A stretch of 64,000 nt of DNA from Qipengyuania sediminis (GCF_004358425.1 NZ_CP037948.1:1860001-1924000); one strand, 5' to 3'. Numbered from the stretch's first letter, positions 18,178-28,240 are shown. Program-made: numbers and translations. Notes: generated by a model from the letters alone, not told the origin.

Positions 18178-18846
18178 TTACTTCGAGCCGCCGAGCGCCA
18201 GGGCATAGGCGCGCTGGCCGCCGGTCTCGGTCATGAAGGGGGAGGGATCGACAGCCACGCCCGCCACGCGGACTTCGTAATGGAGATGCGGCCCGGTCGA
18301 GCGGCCGGTCGAACCGACATAGCCAATGAGATCGCCCTTGCGGACCCGCTGGCCGGCGCTGACCGCCATGCGGCTCATATGCGCGAAGCGAGTCTCGAGC
18401 TCCGCCCCGTGAGCGATCGCGATGAAATTGCCATAAGCGCCAAACCATTCGGCCTTGCTGACCACGCCATCGGCGGTGGCATAAATCGGGGTGCCGACAG
18501 GCGCGGCAAGATCGACGCCCTTGTGACCGCGCAGCCCACCGAGCACCGGATGCGTACGCAGGCCGAAGCTGGAGGTCGCGCGGAAGATATCTAGCGGCAT
18601 CCGCGAAGGCACGGTCACCGACGGAGCGATCGTGGTGCGCTCCGCCGTGGTGCGGTCCCAGCTCGAGAAGAGCTGCTGGAATTGGCGGTCGGCCCCCTCG
18701 GTCGCGATACCGGTACCCGCGGCAGGTGCATGGCTGTGCGGAACGAGGTTCGCGCTCTCGGCCTGCGCCGGCGCGGCGGCAATGCCCACCATGCCGATCA
18801 GTGCGGCCATCGCAGCGCGCAGGGTTTTCGCTCGGAAAGTCAGCAT
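18178..18846 (-). CDS. M23 family metallopeptidase (LytM-type)
   Basis: A 222-residue secreted peptidase with a signal peptide (residues 1-29, ending APAQAE). The LytM/M23 domain begins near residue 92: FGLRTHPVLGGLRGHKGVDLA supplies the first His and Asp Zn ligands, and GPHLHYEVR carries the HxH motif. All ligands are intact, so it should cleave peptidoglycan cross-bridges, acting in cell-wall remodelling or division. It is monocistronic with a terminator just downstream. GAGACGGG lies about 10 bases upstream of the start, a weak ribosome site. Confidence 0.9.
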   Translation of the reverse strand: MLTFRAKTLRAAMAALIGMVGIAAAPAQAESANLVPHSHAPAAGTGIATEGADRQFQQLFSSWDRTTAERTTIAPSVTVPSRMPLDIFRATSSFGLRTHPVLGGLRGHKGVDLAAPVGTPIYATADGVVSKAEWFGAYGNFIAIAHGAELETRFAHMSRMAVSAGQRVRKGDLIGYVGSTGRSTGPHLHYEVRVAGVAVDPSPFMTETGGQRAYALALGGSK

Positions 18847-19162
18847 GAATTAGACCCGTCTCTACCAAGCGGCTTCGGCCGCGACCCATTATCTGCCCGG
18901 CGTTCCCGCCCCCGCGGGAGTGTCGCCACGCGTTTTTTTACCGAGCCGCCGGGAACCACGGGCCGCTCGATGTGTTGGGGGTAGGTCGTGAAAGGTTAAC
19001 GAGGCAACACCTCGCTGGCCGTATGCGCGACCAAACGGATGGCCGGCGGGTTGAACCGTTTAAACCGGCCTTAACCGCGCTGCTAAAGCGCGTGACCCGC
19101 ATATGAGCCGATCGGATGGCCGCGACGGTGGATCGCTTCATCGTGCGCGCCGCGGCCGCGAA
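18847..19162. other. Intergenic region, 316 bases
   Basis: No convincing open reading frame or RNA is seen between the M23 peptidase and peroxiredoxin genes. It holds the upstream region of the M23 gene, a T7 run at 18934-18940, and an AACCGTTTAAACCGG stretch near 19056 that is partly self-complementary. Confidence 0.5.
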
Positions 19163-19633
19163 TCATGCCTCCAGCGCCGTTGCCAGAACGGTTTCCGCAT
19201 GGCCGGCTACTTTGACCCGCTCCCAGACCCTCAGGATCGTTCCATCCGGGCCGACGAGATAAGTGGTGCGCAGCATTCCCATGAAGCGGCGGCCGTAAAG
19301 TTGTTTTTCGGTCCAGATGCCGAGCGTCTCGGCCAGACCCGGCTCGGCATTGTCGCTCGCGAGGTCGACCGTCAGCCCCTGCTTCTCGGCAAAGCTGCGC
19401 AGCCTGGCGGGCGGGTCCTTGCTGATTCCCAGCAGCGTGATGCCCGCCGCGTCGAAGCGGGGTTTGAGCGCGGAAAAGTCCAGCGCCTCGCGCGTGCAGC
19501 CGGGGGTGGCGGCCTTGGGATAGAAGAACAGGATTGCGCGCTGCCGGGCGAAATCGCTGATACGCACTGTGCCGCCCCCGGCGCGTTCGAGGGGGATGTC
19601 GGGCATGGGATCGCCTGGTGCGGGCCTGGTCAT
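19163..19633 (-). CDS. Peroxiredoxin, BCP/PrxQ type
   Basis: A 156-residue thiol peroxidase. The peroxidatic motif is FFYPKAATPGCTREALDF. Many BCP proteins have a resolving Cys five residues later (TPGCTxxAC); here that position is Leu, and no other Cys is present, so it should work as a 1-Cys enzyme recycled by an external thiol. Also visible are GISKDPPARLRSFAEK and RTTYLVGPDGTILRVW. The start ATG overlaps the glnE stop as ATGA, so expression is coupled to glnE, an uncommon partnership. Confidence 0.88.
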   Translation of the reverse strand: MTRPAPGDPMPDIPLERAGGGTVRISDFARQRAILFFYPKAATPGCTREALDFSALKPRFDAAGITLLGISKDPPARLRSFAEKQGLTVDLASDNAEPGLAETLGIWTEKQLYGRRFMGMLRTTYLVGPDGTILRVWERVKVAGHAETVLATALEA

Positions 19634-22278
19634 GAAACTATCTCCAAGGGTTCGCCAAAGACTTCCGTCCAGATGGCCGCGACGCCCGCCCTCGCGGCGT
19701 CGAGCCGGGCAAGAAGCTGTGCCATATCCCTCGTCCCGGTTTGCTGCGCCAGTACCGCCTCCGCTCTCCCTATCGGCACGGCGAGATCGGGGGCGAGCAC
19801 CCGAGCGCCAACGAGAATGCGAGTCATCAATCGCAGATGATCGACCAGTGTCGGCGGAACGAGCCCCGCGGCGTGAAGCGCGCCGAGCGCCGCGACCAGC
19901 TCCGGATCGAACCCCTCGCGCTCGCGCAGTTGCAAGTAATGGACCAGGAACTCGAGATCGACGAGCCCCCCGCGCAGCAGCTTGGCATCGAGCGGGCCGC
20001 GCGGGGGCTTGTGCGCCGCCATTTCGGCGCGCATCTCGAGTACGTCAGCCCGCAGCTTCGCCGCATCGCGCGGCTGGGACAGGATGCCGCGGATGGCGCT
20101 TTCGACCAGTGCGCGCGCGGCGGGAGTGCCAGTCAGCACGCGCGCGCGAGTCAACGCCATGTGCTCCCAGGTCCAGGCGTCCTCGCGCTGATAGCGGACG
20201 AAGGCTTCGAGGCTGACGGCGAGGGGCCCCTTGTCACCCTGCGGACGCAGCCGGGTATCGATATCGTAAAGCGCGCCTTCGGCGGTCGGCACGCTCAGCG
20301 CCGCGCCGAGGCGTTGCGCGAGGCGATTGAAATAGAGCGTGCGGCCGAGCGGCCTTGCCCCGTTCGATTCGTCCGCCCCTTCGGTAAAAAGATAGATGAG
20401 GTCGAGGTCGGAGGCATGGGTAAGCGCGCCGCCGCCGAGCCGCCCCAGGCCCAGCACTACAAGCTCGCTTCCTTCGACTCGGCCGTGCGCGCGAGCGAAC
20501 TCGCGCTCCGCCTGCACCTGGCCGGCCGCAATCGCGGCCTCCGCCAGGCGCGACAGGCCGGCGGCGATGTCGAGGGGATCGTGCGATGCTTCGATAAGCT
20601 GCACGCCGAGTGCAAAGCGGCGTTCCCCGACCACCAGCCGTATCCGGTCGAGCGCGGCTTCATAGCCGAGCCCGGCATCACCCCCGCGCATTTCCGCTTC
20701 CAGTTCCGCGACGGGGCCCGGCAGGTCGAAAGCGCTGCGATCGATCAGCGCGCCAAGCAATTGCGGCCGCCGCGCAAGTTCGTCGGCGAGCGGCGGGGCG
20801 AGCGTCAGGCAAGCGAGGAGAAGCGCGAGCAAGCCCGGCCGCGCCTCGAGCAGGCGGAATACGTTGATCGCAGCGGGCATCCGCTCGAGCAGCATTTCCC
20901 AGCGGGCCAGGGCTACATCGGGATCGGACGCCTCGGCGAAAGCGCCGAGGAGCTGTGGGCGTATCGCCTCGAATGCGGCAATCGCGGCCTCGCTCCGCAG
21001 CGCGCGGTAGCGCCCGTCGCTCCACCGCGCCGCCCGTTCCGCGAATGCGGGCGGGACGGCGATCCCGGCACCACTGGGTCCATCGACACCCAGCATGGCG
21101 TCGTAACGGGCAGCCACCTCGGCGCAGAGCGGCCTCAGCTCGTCCGCCAGGGCGGGGCCGTCGCCATGGCCGTCCAGCCGGGCGACCGCATCGAGTGCCC
21201 ACCCCTCGCCCAATACATGGGTCTGCTGGTCGGCGATCATCTGAATGCGGTGCTCGACGGTGCGAAGCCGGTCGTAGGCAGCGCCGAGCACGTTCGCGTC
21301 CACCGTGCCGATGACTCCCGCCGCCGCGAGCGCGTCGAGCGCCGCGCGGGTTCCGCGCTGTCGCAGCGAAGAGTCGCGCCCGCCGTGAATAAGCTGGTGC
21401 GTCTGCGCGAAGAATTCGATCTCGCGGATGCCGCCGCGGCCCTGCTTCACATCGAAGCCGGGCCCTGGCACCCCGGGCCCCGCATAGCGGTCGCGAATGC
21501 GCAGGCTCAACCGCCGGACCTCCTCGATTGCGCCGAAATCGAGGCTGCGCCGCCAGACGAACGGGCGAATATGCTCGAGGAAGGCGTCGCCCGCGCACAC
21601 ATCCCCCGCCGCGGCGCGCGCGCGGATGAAGGCGGCACGTTCCCAGGCGAGGGCCGAGCTTTCGTAATGCGAGATCGCGGCGTCGATGGAGAGCGCCAAG
21701 GCGCTGATCTCCGCAGCCGGGCGCAGGCGCAGATCGACCCGGAAGACATAGCCTTCGCTGGTCACTTCGCTCAGCAGACGCACGATTTCGCGTGCATAGC
21801 GCTGCGCGGCCTCGGCAGGTTCGTCGCGCGCGCGGCGGGGCAGGCGCTCGGGATCGTAGAGCAGGATTGGATCGATGTCTGAGCTGTAGTTGAGCTCCTG
21901 CGCCCCGTGTTTTCCCAGCGCGAGCGCGATGAAGCCATCGGGTGCTGCGTCGGGGACGCGCGCGTTGATTGCGGCGCCGATGGCCTGGTGGAGCGCACGG
22001 TCGGCGAAGCTGCTGAGCTCGGCCATCACGCGGGCGAGCGGGAAAACTTTGGCGAGATCGCCGATGCCCAGCACCAGCGCCAGAGCGCGCCGCTCGCGCC
22101 GGAGCGCGACGCCAAAATCCGATACGCCCTCGCCCGCCCCTTTCGCCCGCTCGAGCGCCGCCTCGCCCTGCCCCTCCGATAAAAGAGCGGCAAGCTCCGG
22201 CTCGCGCTCGAGCAGGCGCGCGAGGAAGGGGCTGTTCGTCCGCGCCCGCTCGATCGCGCCCTGCCAGTCGTGGCTCAT
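19630..22278 (-). CDS. glnE: Bifunctional glutamine synthetase adenylyltransferase/adenylyl-removing enzyme
   Basis: 882 residues with the duplicated nucleotidyltransferase architecture. The N-terminal adenylyl-removing domain has ALGKHGAQELNYSSDIDPIL (about residue 120), and KQGRGGIREIEFFAQTHQL follows. The C-terminal adenylyltransferase domain has VLGLGRLGGGALTHASDLDLI and LRPQGDKGPLAVS. It covalently controls glutamine synthetase under PII signals; no glnA or glnB is nearby. ATG 22278 (MSHDWQGAIERAR) is preferred because farther in-frame starts extend across the divergent M28 gene's start. The protein is slightly shorter than E. coli GlnE (946). Confidence 0.92.
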   Translation of the reverse strand: MSHDWQGAIERARTNSPFLARLLEREPELAALLSEGQGEAALERAKGAGEGVSDFGVALRRERRALALVLGIGDLAKVFPLARVMAELSSFADRALHQAIGAAINARVPDAAPDGFIALALGKHGAQELNYSSDIDPILLYDPERLPRRARDEPAEAAQRYAREIVRLLSEVTSEGYVFRVDLRLRPAAEISALALSIDAAISHYESSALAWERAAFIRARAAAGDVCAGDAFLEHIRPFVWRRSLDFGAIEEVRRLSLRIRDRYAGPGVPGPGFDVKQGRGGIREIEFFAQTHQLIHGGRDSSLRQRGTRAALDALAAAGVIGTVDANVLGAAYDRLRTVEHRIQMIADQQTHVLGEGWALDAVARLDGHGDGPALADELRPLCAEVAARYDAMLGVDGPSGAGIAVPPAFAERAARWSDGRYRALRSEAAIAAFEAIRPQLLGAFAEASDPDVALARWEMLLERMPAAINVFRLLEARPGLLALLLACLTLAPPLADELARRPQLLGALIDRSAFDLPGPVAELEAEMRGGDAGLGYEAALDRIRLVVGERRFALGVQLIEASHDPLDIAAGLSRLAEAAIAAGQVQAEREFARAHGRVEGSELVVLGLGRLGGGALTHASDLDLIYLFTEGADESNGARPLGRTLYFNRLAQRLGAALSVPTAEGALYDIDTRLRPQGDKGPLAVSLEAFVRYQREDAWTWEHMALTRARVLTGTPAARALVESAIRGILSQPRDAAKLRADVLEMRAEMAAHKPPRGPLDAKLLRGGLVDLEFLVHYLQLREREGFDPELVAALGALHAAGLVPPTLVDHLRLMTRILVGARVLAPDLAVPIGRAEAVLAQQTGTRDMAQLLARLDAARAGVAAIWTEVFGEPLEIVS

Positions 22279-22384
22279 GCGCTCGGCCCTGCCCACCGCT
22301 GCCCCCGCTTGCAAGCTTGCCCCCGCCCGGGTGCTCTGCAACAGACCGGCGAAACCGCCGCAAATGCCCATGGGATGCGCTGCC

Positions 22385-24094
22385 ATGATCACGAACGCCC
22401 GCCTCCTTTCCGCCTTCCTCGCCGCAGGTGCGCTCGCGCTTTCGGGCTGCGCCACCGTGCGGGCTGACCCGGCCCCGGCCGGCCTGTCGATTCCCGAGGT
22501 CGCGCCCGGGCAGCTCAGCGAAGCGGACATGAAGGAGATGACGCGAGTCCTTTCCAGCGACGCTTTCGAAGGCCGCGCGCCCGGCACTGCAGGCGAGGAA
22601 AAGACCGTCGCCTATCTCATCGAGCGCTTCCGCAAGGCGGGCCTGCAGCCGGGCAATCGGGGGAGCTGGGTGCAGGAGGTGCCGCTGGTCGAGATCACCG
22701 GCCGCGATTATTCACCGCTGACGGTCTCGGGCGGCAAGGACAGCGCGCCGCTCAGCCTCGCTTTCGCGACGGACTGGGTCGGCGTCACCTACCGCGAGGA
22801 CCGCGCGACCCGGCTCGACAACAGCGAGCTGGTCTTCGTCGGCTATGGCGTGGTCGCGCCCGAGAGAGGCTGGAACGACTACGCGGGCGTGGACATGCGC
22901 GGCAAGACCGCGGTGATCCTGGTCAACGACTCGGACTTCGGTGCGACGGAGGAGACCGGGCTCTTCAACGGCAAGGCCATGACCTATTACGGCCGCTGGA
23001 CCTATAAATACGAGGAAGCCGCGCGGCAGGGGGCGGCAGGGGCGATCATCATCCACGAGACCGCGCCCGCGGCCTATGGCTGGAACGTCGTCGAATCGAG
23101 CTGGACGGGTCCTCAGGCCTATCCGCAAGCCGGGCCGGATGCGCCGCCGATGACGCAGCTCAACGGCTGGGTGCAGAAAGCCGCGGCGGAAAAGATCATG
23201 GCCGCCGCCGGGCGCAACCTTGCGGATCTCAGCGCCCAGGCGCGGCGGCAGGGCTTCCGCGCGGTGCCGCTCGGCCTCACCGCCTCGACCAGCTTTGCCA
23301 GCGATATCCGCAAGTTCGCCTCGAAGAACGTGATCGGCATGCTGCCCGGGCGCGCCGCTGCGGACGAATATGTCATCCATACCGCGCATTGGGATCACCT
23401 TGGCCGCTGCACCCCCGCCCCCGATGGCGACGACATCTGCAATGGCGCTGTCGATAACGCGACCGGCACCGCCGCGCTTGCGGCGCTGGGCGAAGCGCAT
23501 GCCAAGGCCGGGCCGGCGCGGCGCACGTTGGTGTTCCTGGCGGTGACCGCGGAGGAATCGGGCCTGCTCGGCGCGCATTATTATGCGACCAACCCGGTCT
23601 TCCCGCTCGAACGCACGGTGGGCGGGATCAATATGGACGCTTTCCTGGTCGGCGGGCCGAGCCGCGACATCACGGTCGTCGGCGGAGGCAAGAGCGAGCT
23701 CGACGCTTTCCTCGCGGCCGCGCTCAAGGCTGACGGGCGCTATCTGACGCCCGATCCGAGCAGCGAGGCGGGCTATTACTATCGCTCCGACCATTTCGCC
23801 TTCGCCAAGCGCGGGGTGCCGATGCTCTATGTCGACGGCGGGGAGGATCTGGTGAACGGCGGCCGCGCCGCGGGCGAGGCACTGGCGGCCGAGTATCGCG
23901 CAAAGCGCTACCACGGGCCGCAGGACGAATATGACCCCAACTGGAACTGGGGCGGGGTGATGCAGGATCTGCAGCTGTTCTACCGTATCGGGCGCAGCCT
24001 GGCGCAATCGACCAGCTGGCCGAGGTGGATGCCCGGCGACGAGTTCCGCGCCACGCGCGACGCGGCCTGCGCGAAGCCGAACACTCCCTGCTGA
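22385..24094 (+). CDS. M28 family peptidase, lipoprotein
   Basis: 569 residues with a lipoprotein signal (LLSAFLAAGALALSGCAT, lipobox LSGC). A PA-type insert lies around residues 130-260 and the M28 zinc aminopeptidase core at about 320-530. Metal and catalytic residues are all visible: HTAHWDHLG (His, Asp), GAVDNATG (bridging Asp), TAEESGLLG (catalytic Glu and ligand Glu), NMDAF (Asp), and YRSDHFAF (His). It is a probable periplasmic or outer-membrane aminopeptidase/carboxypeptidase for nutrient peptides. It is divergent from glnE and followed by aguA after 23 bases. Confidence 0.9.
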   Translation: MITNARLLSAFLAAGALALSGCATVRADPAPAGLSIPEVAPGQLSEADMKEMTRVLSSDAFEGRAPGTAGEEKTVAYLIERFRKAGLQPGNRGSWVQEVPLVEITGRDYSPLTVSGGKDSAPLSLAFATDWVGVTYREDRATRLDNSELVFVGYGVVAPERGWNDYAGVDMRGKTAVILVNDSDFGATEETGLFNGKAMTYYGRWTYKYEEAARQGAAGAIIIHETAPAAYGWNVVESSWTGPQAYPQAGPDAPPMTQLNGWVQKAAAEKIMAAAGRNLADLSAQARRQGFRAVPLGLTASTSFASDIRKFASKNVIGMLPGRAAADEYVIHTAHWDHLGRCTPAPDGDDICNGAVDNATGTAALAALGEAHAKAGPARRTLVFLAVTAEESGLLGAHYYATNPVFPLERTVGGINMDAFLVGGPSRDITVVGGGKSELDAFLAAALKADGRYLTPDPSSEAGYYYRSDHFAFAKRGVPMLYVDGGEDLVNGGRAAGEALAAEYRAKRYHGPQDEYDPNWNWGGVMQDLQLFYRIGRSLAQSTSWPRWMPGDEFRATRDAACAKPNTPC

Positions 24095-24117
24095 CGCCCG
24101 CCATGGAGGGCGCAACC

Positions 24118-25074
24118 ATGCCGCCCGAATGGGCGCCGCAGGACTGGCTCTGGATCGGCTTCCCGCATGATCGGGACGAATGGCCCGAAGTTCTCGCCCG
24201 CGCGCAGGAGCAGATTGCCGCCTTTGCCAATGCCGTCGCCGAGAGCGGCCAGCAGGTCCGCCTGCTGGTCCGCGACGCTGCGAACGAGGCGCGGGCGCGA
24301 TCACTCGTCAGTGCCGCAGTCGGGCTCGAGCGGCGCGAGTTCGGCGATGTCTGGCTGCGCGACACTGGGCCGCTGGTTCGCGCCGACGGCACCGCGCTGC
24401 GACCCCGTTTCAACGGCTGGGGCGGCAAATATCTCATGCCTGGAGACCAGGAGATCGGCGCTGAGCTCGCGCGCGATGCCGGCCTGACGGTCATCGAAAG
24501 CGATTGGGTGCTCGAAGGCGGCGCGATCGATACCGACGGTACTGGCCTGGTCGTCACCACCGAGCAATGCCTGCTCAATCCCAATCGCAATCCGTCCCTA
24601 TCCCGCGCCGACATCGAAGCCCGGCTCGCGCGGGATCTCAGCTTTACGCGCGTGCTGTGGCTCGGCGAAGGGCTGGTGAACGACCACACCGATGGCCATG
24701 TCGATAATCTCGCCCGCTTCGTGGCGCCGAACCGGCTGGCACTGCCGCGTGCGACCGGAGCTGGCGACCCCAATGCCGCGATCTATGCCGATGCCATGGC
24801 GCGTGCCGGGGCGTTCGGTGTCGAAATCGCGGAGATCCCCTCCCCCGGTCTCATTTCGCGGGGGGGCGTGATCGAGCCTGCCAGCTACGCCAATTTCGCC
24901 GTTACGACGACCCTCGTAGTCGTGCCCACCTTCGGCAGCCCGCACGATGAGGAGGGGGTGGCCGCGATCGCCGCGCTTTTCCCCGATCGCGCCACCATCG
25001 GCCTCCCCGCCGACGCCATTCTGGCAGGCGGCGGCGGCTTCCACTGCGCCAGCCAGCAGATGCCGCGGCTATAA
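24118..25074 (+). CDS. aguA: Agmatine deiminase
   Basis: A 318-residue guanidino-modifying enzyme of the peptidyl-arginine deiminase fold converting agmatine to N-carbamoylputrescine. Visible motifs are FGDVWLRDTGPL, NGWGGKY, DWVLEGGAIDTDG, NDHTDGHVDNLARF (catalytic His), and GGGGFHCASQQMP with the nucleophilic Cys at residue 311. At 318 residues it is the shorter form of the family. ATG 24118 follows GGAGGGCG at suitable spacing. Together with aguB (12.3-13.1 kb) it completes the arginine-derived putrescine route except for arginine decarboxylase, which is not in the window. Confidence 0.9.
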   Translation: MPPEWAPQDWLWIGFPHDRDEWPEVLARAQEQIAAFANAVAESGQQVRLLVRDAANEARARSLVSAAVGLERREFGDVWLRDTGPLVRADGTALRPRFNGWGGKYLMPGDQEIGAELARDAGLTVIESDWVLEGGAIDTDGTGLVVTTEQCLLNPNRNPSLSRADIEARLARDLSFTRVLWLGEGLVNDHTDGHVDNLARFVAPNRLALPRATGAGDPNAAIYADAMARAGAFGVEIAEIPSPGLISRGGVIEPASYANFAVTTTLVVVPTFGSPHDEEGVAAIAALFPDRATIGLPADAILAGGGGFHCASQQMPRL

Positions 25075-25109
25075 CGAAGCGTTAGGATTTTCGGGCCAGG
25101 ATCGCGACC

Positions 25110-25232
25110 ATGGCCCGCGCCTTCACCTTTGCGCGCAGAGCGTCGCTCGATCCCATGCCGCTGCTGCGCCTGCTGATCGTTTCGGGTTGCGGTATCTCGC
25201 TGCTCGCGGCGGGGCCGGTGCTGCCTATCTGA
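25110..25232 (+). CDS. Possible 40-residue membrane peptide
   Basis: A short frame MARAFTFARRASLDPMPLLR followed by a hydrophobic stretch (LLIVSGCGISLLAAGPVL) in the gap between aguA and the convergent thrS stop. It ends one base before thrS ends. It could be a small single-pass membrane protein or the remnant of one; there is no strong ribosome-binding site. I do not recognise a family. Confidence 0.25.
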   Translation: MARAFTFARRASLDPMPLLRLLIVSGCGISLLAAGPVLPI

Positions 25233-27257
25233 TCAGCGCAGGTCCGGGGGCGTCGCCTCCGTGGTCAAAAGTTCGATCGCTTCGGCAAGCGGCATTACTT
25301 TCTGATGCTCCAAGCCTAGCGTGCGCAGCGCAACCGTGCCTTCCTCGGCCTCGCGCTTGCCGACGACCAGCAGGTGCGGAACCTTGGCGAGCGAGTGTTC
25401 GCGCACCTTGTAGTTTATCTTCTCGTTGCGCAGGTCGCTTTCGACCCTGAGCTTTGCCGCCGCCAGCTGCGCGGTCACCTCGCGGGCATAGCCGTCCGCA
25501 TCCGACACGATCGTCGCGACCACCGCCTGCGTGGGTGCGAGCCAGGTGGGCAGGCGCCCGGCGAAATGCTCGATCAGAATACCGATAAAGCGTTCGTAGC
25601 TGCCGAAGATCGCGCGGTGAAGCATCACCGGGCGGTGCCTCTCGCCATCCTCACCCACATAGCTCGCGTCGAGCCGGTCGGGCAGCACGCGGTCGCCCTG
25701 GATGGTGCCGACCTGCCAGGTGCGCCCGATCGCATCGGTCAGATGCCATTCGAGCTTGGGCGCGTAGAAAGCGCCTTCGCCGGGCAGCTCCTCCCAGCCG
25801 TATTCTGCATTCGCCATGCCGGCTTCGGCGACCGCATCGCGCAATTCCTGCTCGGCCTTGTCCCAATCGGCATCGCTGCCGAAGCGCTTCTCGGGCCGCA
25901 GGGCCAGCTTGACGTGATAGCTGAAGCCGAAGTCGCGATAGACGCTGTCGGCGAGCGCGCAGAACGCCCGCACCTCCTCGACCACCTGTGCTTCGGTGCA
26001 AAAAATATGCGCGTCGTCCTGCGTGAACTGGCGCACCCGCATCAGCCCGTGAAGCGCGCCGTGCGGCTCGTTCCTGTGGCAGCAGCCCATTTCCGACAGG
26101 CGCAGCGGCAGGTCGCGATAGGAGGTGATGCCCTGATTGAAGACGAGGACGTGCGCCGGGCAGTTCATCGGCTTGATCGCCAGCCATGCCGCATCCGCCG
26201 CCACCCGCGGAGCGGCCGCCCCGCTCGCCTCGTCGACCTCGGGCACGATATCGGGCACCGCGAACATGTTCTCGGCGTATTTTCCCCAGTGCCCGGACTG
26301 GGTCCATTGCCGCACATCCATGAGCTGTGGGGTTTTGATCTCGCGGTAGCCTGCCGCATCCATCTTGCGGCGCATATAGGCTTCGAGCTCGCGCCAGATG
26401 CGGAACCCCTGCGGGTGCCAGAAGACAGAGCCGTGTGCCTCTTCCTGCAGGTGGAAGAGGTCCATCTCGCGCCCCAGCTTGCGGTGGTCGCGCTTGGCGG
26501 CCTCCTCGAGCCGCGTGAGGTGCGCGTCGAGCTGTTTTTTGGTCAGCCACCCGGTGCCGTAGATGCGGGTCAGTTGCGCATTGTTCTGGTCGCCGCGCCA
26601 ATAGGCGCCCGCGACGCGCATCAGCTTGAAGGCCTGCGGGTCGAGCTTGCCGGTCGAGGGGAGGTGCGGGCCCCGGCACATGTCGAGCCAGGCCCCCTCC
26701 TCCCCCGGCTGTCCCGAGTGATAGACCGTCAGTTCCTCGCCTTCGGGCAGCTCCGCCGCCCATTCGGCCTTGAAGTGCTCGCCGTCCGCCTGCCATTTCT
26801 CGATCAGGCGCTGGCGGTCCCAGACCTCGCGCACCAGCGGCTTGTCGGCGCGGATGATGTCGCGCATCTTCTCTTCGATCGCGGGCAGATCGTCCATTGA
26901 GAAAGGCGGGCGGGTCGCGGGTGCGAGAACGTCGTAGTAGAAGCCGTCCTCCGTCGCGGGGCCGAACGTGATCTGCGTACCCGGCCACAGCGCCTGCACC
27001 GCTTCGGCAAGCACATGCGCGTAATCGTGGCGCGCAAGCTCGAGCGCCTCGGCCTCGTCGCGGTTGGTCACCAGCGACAGGGCCACATCGCCGTCGAACG
27101 GGCGGGTAAGATCGCGCAATTCGCCATCAACGCGTGCGGCCAGCGCGGCCTTGGCGAGACCAGGACCGATCGCGGCGGCAATATCCGCCGGGGTTGAGCC
27201 GGGCGGCACCTCGCGCACCGAGCCGTCGGGCAACGAAATTCGGAACATTTGAGACAT
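25233..27257 (-). CDS. thrS: Threonyl-tRNA synthetase
   Basis: 674 residues with full class II ThrRS layout: N-terminal TGS domain (residues 1-65), editing domain with [20 protein letters not shown] (HxxxH), and a catalytic core. The core includes [15 protein letters not shown] (motif near the Zn Cys), [26 protein letters not shown] (motif 2), and [18 protein letters not shown] (motif 3). A C-terminal anticodon-binding domain ends the protein. The sequence upstream contains paired GAACAGA/TCTGTTC at 27308-27314 and 27327-27333, a 7-base inverted repeat that could form a leader hairpin or operator. Confidence 0.96.
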   Translation of the reverse strand: MSQMFRISLPDGSVREVPPGSTPADIAAAIGPGLAKAALAARVDGELRDLTRPFDGDVALSLVTNRDEAEALELARHDYAHVLAEAVQALWPGTQITFGPATEDGFYYDVLAPATRPPFSMDDLPAIEEKMRDIIRADKPLVREVWDRQRLIEKWQADGEHFKAEWAAELPEGEELTVYHSGQPGEEGAWLDMCRGPHLPSTGKLDPQAFKLMRVAGAYWRGDQNNAQLTRIYGTGWLTKKQLDAHLTRLEEAAKRDHRKLGREMDLFHLQEEAHGSVFWHPQGFRIWRELEAYMRRKMDAAGYREIKTPQLMDVRQWTQSGHWGKYAENMFAVPDIVPEVDEASGAAAPRVAADAAWLAIKPMNCPAHVLVFNQGITSYRDLPLRLSEMGCCHRNEPHGALHGLMRVRQFTQDDAHIFCTEAQVVEEVRAFCALADSVYRDFGFSYHVKLALRPEKRFGSDADWDKAEQELRDAVAEAGMANAEYGWEELPGEGAFYAPKLEWHLTDAIGRTWQVGTIQGDRVLPDRLDASYVGEDGERHRPVMLHRAIFGSYERFIGILIEHFAGRLPTWLAPTQAVVATIVSDADGYAREVTAQLAAAKLRVESDLRNEKINYKVREHSLAKVPHLLVVGKREAEEGTVALRTLGLEHQKVMPLAEAIELLTTEATPPDLR

Positions 27258-27380
27258 GGGGGCCGCGTCTATTGCGGCCGCCCCGCCAGGGCAACGCAGG
27301 AGTTCCCGAACAGAAGGTGCTGACTATCTGTTCAGGTGCTGCGGCGGCACTGCGCCGCGAAGTTTCTACCGGGGTGGAAC

Positions 27381-28232
27381 ATGGCCGATATCAACGACGT
27401 GCGCCAACACATGGATGTCATCGATTTCGATGGCCACACCATCGGCAAGGTGGATTCGGTCGATGGGACGCGGATCAAGCTGACGCGGCGCGATTCGCCC
27501 GACGGTCAACACCACTATGTCGACGCGTCGGACATCGCGCGGGTCGACAGCCATGTCCATCTGCTGCGGTCCGGCTCCGCGATCTTCGGCACTGCGGCGG
27601 GGCTTGGCGCCGGTGCGGCGGCCGGCGCGGCGACCTATGATTCGACGCCGCATCACCACGATGATCGCAAGAAGACCAACTGGCTTCCCTGGGTTCTGGG
27701 CGGCGCGGCGCTGCTGGCCCTGCTGGCGGCGCTCAGCCAGTGCGACGATCGCGATGCGGCGAGGACCGGCACCGATCCGGTCGCGACCGCCACTACGACG
27801 ACGACGACCACCACGGCAGTGGGGGCCTATGCCACCGGCACCACCGCGTTCGAGGTCGACCGTTATCTCGCCGGGGCCGAAGCCGCGCCGCGGACCTTCC
27901 AGTTCCAGAACCTCAATTTCGATAGCGGCGCGGCGACCATCCGCGATGCCGATCAAAGCGATCTTAACGACATCGCGCGCGTGCTGAACGCCTACCCGCA
28001 GGCGCGCGCGGCGGTGGTCGGCTATACCGATGCCGAGGGACCCGCGGCGAGCAACACCGAGTTGGGTGCCGAGCGTGCCCGCGCGGTGATCGCGGCGCTA
28101 GGTGAGCGGGGCGTCGCGGCCGATCGGCTCGAAGCGCGTACGGGGGGCGAAAGCGATCCTGAAGCGAGCAACGCCAACGACGGAGGAAAGTTCGCCAATC
28201 GCCGCACCGAGCTGGTGATCCTCAGCCGCTAA
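27381..28232 (+). CDS. DUF2171-OmpA fusion protein
   Basis: 283 residues. Residues 1-65 form a DUF2171 domain (HMDVIDFDGHTIGKVDSVDG, a PRC-barrel-like fold seen in alphaproteobacteria). A Gly/Ala stretch and a His-rich turn follow (TPHHHDDRKK), then one membrane segment (about 102-118) and a Thr run. A C-terminal OmpA-like peptidoglycan-binding domain ends the protein (FDSGAATIRDADQSDLNDIA, then NTELGAERARAVIAAL and FANRRTELVI). The periplasmic C-terminus should anchor to diaminopimelate, leaving DUF2171 in the cytoplasm. GGGGTGG precedes ATG 27381, and a terminator follows the stop. Confidence 0.8.
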   Translation: MADINDVRQHMDVIDFDGHTIGKVDSVDGTRIKLTRRDSPDGQHHYVDASDIARVDSHVHLLRSGSAIFGTAAGLGAGAAAGAATYDSTPHHHDDRKKTNWLPWVLGGAALLALLAALSQCDDRDAARTGTDPVATATTTTTTTTAVGAYATGTTAFEVDRYLAGAEAAPRTFQFQNLNFDSGAATIRDADQSDLNDIARVLNAYPQARAAVVGYTDAEGPAASNTELGAERARAVIAALGERGVAADRLEARTGGESDPEASNANDGGKFANRRTELVILSR

Positions 28233-28240
28233 GCATGATA

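Noticed and set aside
19741-21882. A 713-residue plus-strand frame opposite glnE
   Set aside because: Shadow of glnE; glnE carries both nucleotidyltransferase signatures, the opposite frame carries none.
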